DNA of 64,000 bases from Agaricus subrufescens (lineage: Eukaryota; Basidiomycota; Agaricomycetes; Agaricales; Agaricaceae): contig CM057058.1 of the NCBI GenBank assembly GCA_029945375.1, positions 3,720,001 through 3,784,000 of the forward strand. The letters are read 5' to 3'. This document shows positions 52,020 through 61,299 of the stretch, one piece after another. A model generated the notes under the pieces. The model ran no database searches and was not told the DNA's origin. It was given only the letters and a program-made list of their open reading frames with translations. The position numbers and the translations under genes were made by a program. Every line of letters begins with the position of its first letter. Positions within the stretch are counted from its first letter, which is position 1.

Positions 52020-53620
52020 ATGGATGTAAGTGTTGAGTTCGGTCTTACTTTCGCTGACTTCTTTATCTTATAATATAGCATCCGATACCAATACCGTTTC
52101 CATTTCCTGTGGAGGATGATGAAGGGCAATACGCTGTGGAGCGTGCCGCTTTCTGGGATTCACCATCGACTCGGGAATGGTTTTGCCAGCGTGGCTATAC
52201 ACTTTACGCACACAACGACGTTGACATCCACACAGCTTCATTTTCTGACCCCACCTTGAGCTGTCAGCCTTCATGCAAAATGGGCTTTCCTTACGCACAC
52301 TATGAATCAGTAGGGGGCACAAAAACACCACTCCGTGCAAACGAGCTTACAGTGAGCAGTCCACATCCAATGTTACACTATCCACCTAACAATACACCAG
52401 AACAAAGTAGCATTTGCACAGGAAACGCAGGATCCATCGCATCACGTCGCCATTAAACTCATCGTGACCGATTCTGAAGAACACCGTATCCTTCAATTTC
52501 TACGATCGCAGGGGATGGAAATTCTCAAAGAGAACTGTATTATTCCTATCCTAGATATCCTCTTCAACGGACCTTACTCCTTTGTGGTCATGCCAAGGCA
52601 TGCGCTTACTCATTTTATCGTTCATTGCTCTAAGTATAGTATCAGGTGGGGTAGTATCGTGTACTACCCCGAAGGAGGACCAGTCAGGAATGTTCTTCAT
52701 TTCATGCACTCTTTACTCAAAGTATGTCCAAATGATTGGTCTACTGGCTCGCTTCTCTGAGCAGGAGCAGGCCCTCGCGTTTTTACACCAGAACAACATC
52801 TTACACCGTGTAAGCCTCCCAGCTATTCGGAACGCTATAGAATGTAATGACAGTCCTTTGACAGGACATCAAGTTTGGAAATACCCTTGTTAGCCATTTT
52901 GGCGATGACATGTCGTTGTATACCCGCAGCGATGCCCGCAGGCAACTTCAATGGTCCAATGAACTCAGTTACTGCCTCTTTGACTTCAATCTCTCGATGA
53001 TGCTTCCCGCAGACACCGACAGAGCTCAATTTCGACTGCCATACAAATTGTCTTGGGATGGTACTTTCTATCAGCCGCTTGATACATTGCAAGGTGAATT
53101 CGACTATAATCCCTTCGCGCATGATGTCGGAAACCTTGGCTGGTTGTTCTGCGGTAACTATCAGGTGATCTTAAATATGTTTTCTAATACGACTGCGTTA
53201 GCCTGAATTATGTTATAGGGCTTGGTTCCCCATATACCTTTGCTTGCGCCGTTTCTAGACATGATGGTCACTCGAAATATTCCCGGCCGCTTTACTGCTA
53301 CGCAAGCATTACATTTTTTCGAGACAATTCTCCCTGAATTCCCTGAAAGCGCAACAACTCTCGTGTTCCCGGATGCATCCATGAAATCATATAACATATG
53401 GGATCGATGGGAAGGCCTTCCGGCTGACTTCATCCAGAAATGGGAAGCCTATCGAGAACCGCCTCTCCCTTATTCCACTTCCATCATGAGATTGATATGC
53501 TCATTTCGGTATATGAATGTCATCGTTCCTAACGTGCGCCTCTTCTTTTTCCGCATTACTCTGTTCCATTCGCAAATGAGAGTATTCGTTCAAAATTTAT
53601 GGAGCCTTGTATTTCGGTAG
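52020..53620 (+). CDS. Kinase-like protein, tandem copy C
   Basis: Third copy, 2602 bp after the start of copy B. The first exon is ATGGAT (52020-52025). The next reads PIPIPFPFPVEDDEGQYAVE and FWDSPSTREWFCQRGYTLY. Motifs: VAIKLIVTDSEEHRILQF, LHR-DIKFGNTLV (Asn kept; the residue two before it is Gly) and CLFDFNLSMM (DFN instead of DFG). The GC-starting intron is at 52598-52645. The C-terminal part PNVRLFFFRITLFHS matches the other copies. The frame is open throughout. Variation among copies concentrates in the N-terminal half and around the DFG site. Confidence 0.82.
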
Positions 53621-53639
53621 TATGTATCACACCTGAACA

Positions 53640-54300
53640 GAGCCTTCCAATGAAAACGATTTGACCTCGTGACAGAGCCTATTTTCCATCTGTTATTGAG
53701 CAAACATGAGATAGAACTGCTCATGCAACTGCGTACTGCCCCCGGTGGCTCGGGGAAAGAGATTCATCTATGTATGCTTCCTGAATATTGGCAATTTTCT
53801 GATGCGTTTCTACTTGACCGGAAGAGGACTTATACGCATATAACTGGGAGGAAAAGCCTGATTGATTATCGATCAATCATCGTGAAACTAAGCATTATAG
53901 AAGGCAAAGTAACTCTGCTCTGATATTTAACAGCTTACTTATTCGGTCATTTACTGCTGAACGGCCCTGAAAAAATCACTAGAAGGATATGCCTCATGGT
54001 GACTGTCTCAGGCGAATTCGTGTTTCCCCGAGCCACCGGGATTAATTGCAGGGTTTTTCTTTGCCCATGCTCTCCTTCTATTCCGAGCACCTAGAAACAT
54101 TTCTTGATGATTTTAAGGAATGTCTTAGACCCGAGTTTATCTAATATCCATGATCCTTTGTTTTGGAGCACTCTCCGAGAATGCTATGGAACATTTCGAA
54201 AGCAGAGTGCATGACTTTGGGGGTAGACCGCCAGACTTGATCAGATGTCATGTAGCATCGTTATCTCTCATCAGTGAACCAGCTCAGAAGAGGTAATCCT
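53640..54300 (+). pseudogene. Decayed companion frame downstream of kinase-like copy C
   Basis: Counterpart of the region after copy B. The frame reads KEIHLCMLPEYWQFSDAFLL and IIEGKVTLL, then a TGA at 53921-53923 where copy B has GGA (Gly). An extra T near 54023 shifts the frame relative to copy B before the block shared by both (AGCCACCGGGATTAATTGCA). It is therefore probably non-functional here, unless the TGA lies in an intron. Confidence 0.5.
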
Positions 54301-54476
54301 CAAAAATCCGAGGGTAATCCCTCCAATGCACCATATTCACCACAATCACAACAAATCCTCAAGTCGTTTATGGAATTTTTGCCCTACTTGTATATAATAT
54401 TCAAAATATATGGCGATGTCTACATTCATCACAAGCACTTGTAAAGCATACTTTCCTTACCGTCAGAGCTAGGCCA

Positions 54477-54784
54477 TACCTTGCTTACAATCAAAGGCAA
54501 CGTATACCTTGCTTACAATCAAAGGCAACGTATACCTTGCTTACAATCAAAGGCAACGTATACCTTGCTTACAATCAAAGGCAATGTATACCTTGCTTAC
54601 AATCAAAGGTAACGTATACCTTTCTTACAATCAAAGGTAACGTATCCCAGGCTTACCCTCAAAGGTGATGTATACCATATTCACAATCAACTTAATAGTA
54701 TACCATTGTTACAATCAACTTAATAGTAGACCATCGTTACAATCAACTAAATAGTATACCATCTGTACCATCAATTGTAACAAG
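54477..54784. repeat. 28-bp minisatellite, about 11 units
   Basis: Units begin TACCTTGCTTACAATC and continue AAAGGCAACGTA, with starts every 28 bp from 54477. The first five or six units are nearly identical. Later ones drift: unit 7 has TCCCAGGCTTACCC, and units 8-11 have TACCAT...CAATCAACTTAATAGTA forms. The gradient suggests recent expansion at the left end. A related short stretch occurs near 54328. Confidence 0.95.
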
Positions 54785-54985
54785 TTACATTACTATCGGA
54801 TGTATACTATACTTCCAATCATTGTCACATTCCTTATCATGCACTACACAGACAGTCTAGAATTACCAGACGACCAAGAAATTTTTGTACACTACCAAAA
54901 AAAACCATTAGCACGAGGACCAAGAAACTTGATACAAAGAACAAGACGCCCAAGAAAACATTCCACAAATGAAGCAATTTCGTAA

Positions 54986-57111
54986 CTAAGTCGCTTTAGC
55001 ATGCAGTCCCTTATTCTTCTTGTTTTTACGCGTTGATGACGGTGGCATAACTTGAAAATCTATCAGCATCGACAATTCTCATGTAGAACACACTCACCGC
55101 GCTGTGAAAAATGCCCCTCCTTCTCCTTTTGAATATTTTTCAACAAATATTCCTTCTTTTCAATTCCTCGCATGCTCCTTCGACGTTTTGCACACTGCAC
55201 TTCGCTCGAGGGACCTTCATCTGGGTTTGGTGGTGCTGCAACTTGTTTATGAACCTGCGTACTCTTGCCACGCTTCGTAGGGTAGGCCTCACTTAACAGG
55301 TCCTGTTCTTCACGCGATTCTGATGCCTTGTTATTTTCTGCGCCCTTACTGGCCACCGGCGAATTCTCCCGAGAAAATAGGAATCTATCAAAGGATTAGT
55401 AATATGTCAATGTTCAGAATGAGCAGAAACACGAACAATGCACTGCGTGCCCGGATTCTATCCTCTCCATAAGGTGACAATTCTCTACGCAATAATTTCA
55501 GTACCACCAAAAAAAATTGTAAGAAATATACCTCTCTTGTTCAGTTTTCTCGAACATCTCTTCGTTTCCACCAAAAGCGGTCGTCTCATTCTCACCAACA
55601 CTTACAACCTCACGATCTTGCTCATTATGCGCTTCCTCACCGTTTTCTTCAACTGACTCGTCTTGCTCACATTGCGCAGCAAAAAGATTAAAGTCATTGT
55701 TATCATCATCAGACTCTGTATCCCATTCGCCACCAATCTGCCAAGGAGGGCCAAATACCCGCCTGAAAAAATAACATAATCAACCAAGTATCATTGACGC
55801 CAGAGAAAAAAAATATACGCAGATAAGCGGGTCAACGTAGAGTGAATCCAGCGATTGTGCCCCGAGAACATGTCTACCAAGTTATCGAAAAACTTCTCGC
55901 GCTTGAAAAATCCAGTTTTGTCACGCCAGTTGTTACTTCCCCACAGCATATAATGGGTCTATGAAACATATCAGGCGGACATATGACCAAATAAAATAAA
56001 AACATACATGAAGGACGGCGTATGCCCACGTCTCAGGAGTCACCTCGGTCAGATGATTGAGCTTGGCTTGACTTTTTCGGGTGTGCATTTCTGTGTATTC
56101 CTCAGATTCCGCCGAAGAAGGCGACGTGAATAGATGTTTATAAACCTACATAAAATAAAATGGTAGCGGAATTTAATTGTAAGAGAGGATCTTACCAGCA
56201 GGGATAAGGAATTGTTGAACAATCCCTTGCGCACGTCCTCCTTGTCATACGAGTCCCAATGGTCCCGATGATACAGGAACGAGGGGTATGTATTGACTTT
56301 GATCTTCAGCTCCCCGCTCTTTATCCGTGCTATAGTTCTATAAAATATTATCAGTGCCAATGTATTAAGAGCGCATATATGCATATTTACCCTTCAGGAT
56401 CAGCGACATAATCCTTTTGATAGCACATCGGAAGGAGTAGCTCAGCGATCTGAGGATGGTTCCACCCTCTTTCGACCTGCTTATCGCTCCCGATCTCGAT
56501 TGGCGGTTCTATTTTACGGTTGGGCATCTGTCTAGCAATGTAATGAAGCCCGACGTTCCTGAGGCCCTGAATATCATCGCTCCGTGCACATTTGGCAGCC
56601 CGATTCATCTAGTAACTTGTTACATAGACGCATATACTATGTTTTGACTACTCACCCTTTTACCAAGGGCCAATAAGAGCTTGGGGTCTTCAAGCAGAAC
56701 TCGTGCGATATTTTTTGTGCGAGGCACCCTCTGTACGAGTCGATCCCAAGCCTTCTTAGCTATAGCGGCATTCTGCTCATTTCCCCTGGCAACATGGGTT
56801 AATATATGCGCATATATTACATGATATCTCACCTAGTATCGCGCGGCGCGATGCCGCTAATCTCGCGCACGCCAATCGAGAAGACAAGGGTCCAATTGAT
56901 GTCGGGACAGATGCTGCGTGCTCCCCATCAAGCGAATTTCAGGTAGTCTTGCTCCAAGGTACTAGTATAATTAAATAAAGGCCATATATGCGCAGAAATT
57001 TGTGACTTACGCTGGTGCGGGATTGTCATTGCTCCTGAGACTGTCCGCGAGGTATTTCACGTCGTCAACTTCGTACAAAGGCTGGTCTGCATGTTGAGAA
57101 TGAGCAGGCAT
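54986..57111 (-). CDS. DUF6698-type protein (expanded Agaricomycete family)
   Basis: By recall this matches the DUF6698 family, abundant in mushroom genomes and often near transposons; function unknown. The start is set at MPAHSQHADQPLYEVDDV (57111). Exons then read through WDRLVQRVPRTKNIARVLLE, MNRAAKCARSDDIQGLRNVG, WNHPQIAELLLPM, ARIKSGELKIKVNTYPSFLY, KGLFNNSLSLLVYKHLFTSP and LTEVTPETWAYAVLHTHYML. A polar acidic tail ends near LHAKAT at 54986. About ten exons are needed, with consistent GT-AG introns of 45-60 nt. One border is uncertain: using the acceptor at about 56918 avoids an in-frame TGA near 56930. Upstream lies an array of CGGGACTACCC motifs, which reads GGGTAGTCCCG in the direction of this gene. 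Confidence 0.75.
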
Positions 57112-57437
57112 GACGTTACGCGCGCACAGGCAAGGCGATAAGATGGTGGTTCAGGGGAGAGAGGAAAAGAACTTGAATCTCTCTTAAATATGCCAGACGA
57201 CGAGGCTGCTGGATATGGATAGATGGCGGGCTTCTGATGTCGGGTCACGTCTGACCTGTCAATCAGGGGATCGAAGCCGGCTCCGGGAACTCGGAGGCGT
57301 GAAAGGTGAGGGTTTGCGCCGTCTAGAGGAGCCAAATATCCTCGTTGAATGTGGTGATGCTACATAGTAGCGACCGCAGAGGCCATGGATAGAGAGTGGG
57401 GCAGGGGGCGCGAGGAATCAGAGTGTTAATGATGACC

Positions 57438-57556
57438 CGGGAATACCCTAGGTCATCGTAAGGAGGTGGAATCGTAGAGGAATATACGACACGGGACTAC
57501 CCTATGTCATCGTAAGGAGGTGGAATAGTGGAGGATTATACGATCCGGGACTACCC
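57438..57556. repeat. 54-bp tandem repeat carrying GGGTAGTCCCG-type motifs
   Basis: Just over two units of 54 bp. CGGGAATACCC (57438-57448), CGGGACTACCC (57492-57502) and CGGGACTACCC (57546-57556) are spaced exactly 54 bp apart, with TCATCGTAAGGAGGTGGAAT between them. On the minus strand, toward the DUF6698 gene, the motif reads GGGTAGTCCCG. Confidence 0.9.
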
Positions 57557-57680
57557 AAGATCGCACAAACGTCCAGTCTCGGGCCATAGCGGTGGTGGGC
57601 GACGGTAGTGGTAGGAAACAAGAGGGATGACCAATCGGTGATCACTGATCATCGATCAATGATCGCCGAGTGATGATCAC

Positions 57681-57812
57681 GCATTTTGTCACGCGCTCGT
57701 CGCGTCATTTTGTCACGCGCTCGTCGCGTCATTTTGTCACACGCTCGTCGCGTCATTTTGTCACGCGCTCGTCGCGTTCTTTCTGTCACGCGATCGTTGC
57801 GTTCTGTCACGC
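57681..57812. repeat. 24-bp tandem repeat, about five units
   Basis: The unit contains CATTTTGTCACGCGCTCGTC plus GCGT and repeats every 24 bp from about 57681. Four units are nearly perfect; a fifth carries ATCGTTGC in place of CTCGTCGC. CG-rich and T-rich halves alternate. Confidence 0.9.
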
Positions 57813-57865
57813 GTGATCACGCACCTTCGTGATCACGCACAATGATCATGATCAGTGATCACATC

Positions 57866-57908
57866 GGCCATCAACGATCTGATCACTGATCACTGATCGT
57901 TGATGGCC
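57866..57908. repeat. Perfect 14-bp inverted repeat in a GATC-rich palindromic block
   Basis: GGCCATCAACGATC (57866-57879) and GATCGTTGATGGCC (57895-57908) are exact reverse complements around a 15-nt spacer made of TGATCACT units. Similar TGATCA-rich sequence lies at about 57630-57680 and 57815-57865, so GATC palindromes flank the 24-bp array on both sides. Confidence 0.9.
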
Positions 57909-58282
57909 ACTCGCGTCTTCGCCTCATCCCAACACCACCACCACCACCGCCAGCGTAAGCGATAGCAGGCATTTCTGGGCTCAAAAAACAGTGAGTACGG
58001 CTTCAAATCTTTTGCATCCACCTTTCTGATAGCCTCTCTCGTCTCTAGTTGCCTTTATTTTCTCACCATCCATCCACATACACCGCATCTCCTCTGGGTA
58101 GTCCTGGGGGGGGTGTTATCTTCCACATCCGTCTCTCTTCTCTCCTATATTAGTTGCTCTGGGTAGACCCGTGCGGCTTTATATCTACAATCCGAATCCT
58201 ATTTGCACTCCCTATGGCTAGCTACTATACGCAAACGCGTCAAGGGCAAGCATACGCCAAATGACCGCCTGGCAAATGCTGG

Positions 58283-60928
58283 ATGATTGATGGCACCATT
58301 TATTACTCTCCCAACTGCACCCGATCTCCTCCGCGCCCTCTACCCCTCGACGATCCTTTAATCTTCAAGCCTGCAACATCCCAGGTTCGTGACTTCGAAG
58401 AACCTCGCTGGTGGGATGAGTCTTCAGAATGGCTGGGGTTTGTACCTCGTAGGCCTGTGATGTATAGCGGCGTGTGGTTTGACGCACTAAGTCACATACC
58501 GCGGCAGCCGACGAAGCTCAGCAACCACGAGTATGTTTTGTATGGCCCCGTCTGTCAGCGATGGACACAGGCGGAAAAACTGCTCAGCGAACTCATCAAT
58601 ATTCTCGCCGAGCATTTCCAACTCAATTTTATTAAACCCTTCCCCCCCTCAGATCTAGGATATGATCGAACACATTCTACCGCTGATGCAGCCAGGCATA
58701 ACATCCAGTGTGGCCGGGACTGGTTTGCTATGCTTCTTGGTCTCCTCTTCTGGATGACCAGGAAGATACGCGAACCCGACGACTTCATCGAGGGCCTGGT
58801 ACCTCCGTCCTGGCTCAAAAAGGTGATCATTGTCCACTCGATGCACGCCGCTGTAGACAGTGTTCACTTGACTCCCCTCCTCAATCGTAACTGGGAAGTC
58901 GATCGCGTGGGTCTGTGGCTGCATAATCCAAATCGTCGCCCGTCTCAGCCCCCTGCAGCCTGGTTTATGGAACAGGGAGTTCCAGTGTGGTACCGTTGGA
59001 CAAATGTGGAGATCAGCTGTGCCAACAAGATCGCGAAGTATGGGTTGATGGCGCCTCGATCCGAAGAACTACAAACCATAGTCACTTGGATCGACAGAAG
59101 CATAATACCTCACCCTCCAGCGCATTATTCCTACACTGAGACAGACTCTTCCTTTAATGAGAGCGCGTCCTTCTTCGACAACGACTTCTTGCAACCAGAC
59201 TTTCCTGTGCCAGCCACCCCCTACCACACCACCACTCCTCAGCCTACCCACCGCTCCTCCACTACTTCGCCGCCCCGCTCTCGTGCATCAAGACCCTCGG
59301 CCAAATCTTTCTGGGCCCCACATTTCGAAAAGCGTCGTCAACTCCATAAGAAGATGGAGAAGAAAGAGAGTGCCAGAGAGAAGCAAGCACGGCTCTCACG
59401 AGCTCAAAATCCTAGCATCAGGAAGGCTCGTGTCTACGTTTGGGATTGGAACAATGATGATGAATTTGTTCGATCGCTGGTTCTCAAGAGCAACAATGAA
59501 GACACGCTCACAGATTATAGTGGGGCTCAAAAACGATTCGATGCCTATTTGAATGAATGGGACTGTTGTTCATTGTGGGGACAGTCAATCGAGAATGACG
59601 GCGTCATCGAACTTCCGTCCGGATCCCAAGATGCTACTCCTGAAGAGCATCCTGATCCTGCAAATCAGTGTCCAGGCTCGCCATCTCCCATTTTGTTCAC
59701 CCCTCACTCCCCTGCCCCTGCTCCTGCCGCGCCTCCTGATTCTTCGCCGCAAGTTCCGGTCGACGATATCGCCCATATCATCGTAGGCCTTCTTAGATCG
59801 TATCACGGATTTGTGCCTCCTACTCCGATGCCTAACACAGGAGGCTCTGCACCTACGAAAGAGCAGCAGTTTCAGGCTCAATGGCTGCTCAAATTCCTAG
59901 GCGAGAATCGCTTCTTCTCAAATGATCCATTTTTTGCATCTGATCTTGGTCGGCTCTGCGTGGCATTCGTGATGTCTCTTATGGGCCAGCAACATAGTCC
60001 TCCCAGGGAAGATTTGTGGGACGTCGCCCCCAACAATCGCGACACCTTGTACTTTGGTGGGCGTCTAAGCTGTGTTCGTCTCTTGAAGCGAGCAGAGCAG
60101 ATCTTCTATATGATTGATCTCGAGGAGAAAGCCACTGTGCCTTGGTCAATCGCTGTGGCATCACCCATGATCCTATTTTACATATGTCGTTTACCCGACA
60201 AGCTGAGTGAAGAGGAGATCGCAATCGACCTTATCAGAAACGGTATATCGTTCCGCACTGTCCAGCTGCGGGAAACATTAGTAGCAGTGACGGCACCGCC
60301 TTTACCAGCTTTTATTCCCGTGCGTCTGTCAGGCCATATGTTCACTGCGGCAGACTTTGCTGCCTATGAGGATCAACGCAACCGCTTCTTTACACATCCT
60401 AGGTCTCGCGCAGCTCTGCTCAGAGGTGGATATATTGGACGAATTGCATCTATCTCGATTGGAGTCGGCGAGGCTCTCAGTGGCCCCTCAGGTTTGTATG
60501 CGAAGCCCTCCGAGATGTTCATTGCAACAGATAAGTTTGGTCATGAATATATAGATGATGACCTTATGTCTGAAGAGCTGGAGGTCTTATGTGGGGTATA
60601 CAATCAATACACAGGCAAGTGACTTTGAACTTTATTATAACATTAAGTCTAACTATGAATAGGGGGCGGAGATATGGCTACAACAAGAAAGTCCTGGTTC
60701 CCTTCGGTTAGTTTTGAGGGATCAGGTGAAGACTTTGAACACTGGACCCCTCGCAATGAATCAGAGTGGCTAAAGCGAGTGGACATGATTAAACAGGGGA
60801 CAGCCGCGCCAATCTTATCGGTCAAGTGGAGGTCTCTAATGAGGGGTATCGGGGCCTCTAGGCGAGCAAAAAAATATCAAGAGGTACTCTATGCAAAGAT
60901 TATGACTGAACAGATAGGTGCCTGGTGA
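58283..60928 (+). CDS. 865-aa protein of an expanded Agaricomycete family (function unknown)
   Basis: Resembles by recall a large family of hypothetical proteins in mushroom genomes that often sit beside transposons. Two exons: 58283-60614 and 60663-60928. The N-terminal half includes FKPATSQVRDFEEPRWW, HIPRQPTKLSNHEYVLYG, RHNIQCGRDWFAMLLGLLF and the hallmark FMEQGVPVWYRW. A basic KRRQLHKKMEKKESAREKQ stretch and a Pro-rich linker follow. The C-terminal half has VPWSIAVASPMILFYICRL and ends in the second exon (TRKSWFPSVS, EHWTPRNESEWLKRVDMI). The intron starts AG-GCAAGT, the consensus of GC-AG introns. The nearby GT donor would shift frame and hit a stop. GGGTAGTCCTGG lies at 58096-58107, about 180 bp upstream. 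Confidence 0.75.
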
Positions 60929-61227
60929 TTTCATGGGTATGTCGCGGTAAGTCTTATATTTGTGTCAGTTCAACCATTTACAAGACGATAGCAATTTTAG
61001 GAGAAAAGTTGGTGCATTTTTTCTTGAGTCTCCGTCATTTTTTTTTTGGGAACATTATAGCACATTTCAAACTCTTGTATTCGCGATAGCAGTTTCCAAG
61101 TCAATGTTTAATAAATGCTTCTTTATGGATTGTTGTTTGATGCGTGAGAATGTGGCACGTGAGTGTGACTGAGCAGGTCGTACGTTTATTCAACTCAATC
61201 GATCATTGACTGCTGCCATTGTCTTCT

Positions 61228-61280
61228 GGGTAGTCCCGGAGACGTTTGTGTTGATTCCTTGTTACTGGGTAGTCCCGGGG
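61228..61280 (+). promoter_or_regulatory. Two GGGTAGTCCCGG motifs before the Plavaka transposase
   Basis: GGGTAGTCCCGG at 61228-61239 and GGGTAGTCCCGGGG at 61267-61280, 39 bp apart. The second ends 20 nt before the putative transposase ATG at 61300. The same motif occurs upstream of the two neighbouring genes. It could be subterminal element sequence or a promoter motif. Confidence 0.6.
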
Positions 61281-61299
61281 CATCCCTCATTTCACCAAT

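Noticed and set aside
54800..54985. 61-codon plus-strand frame right after the minisatellite
   Set aside because: Low-complexity, immediately downstream of the repeat and opposite the end of the DUF6698 gene; no family signature.
56880..56960. In-frame TGA near 56930 suggesting a broken DUF6698 gene
   Set aside because: A longer intron using the acceptor near 56918 removes the stop and keeps phase, so decay is not required.
58555..60554. Frames of 60-131 codons overlapping the 865-aa gene on both strands
   Set aside because: Overlap a long coding exon with clear family motifs; treated as shadows.
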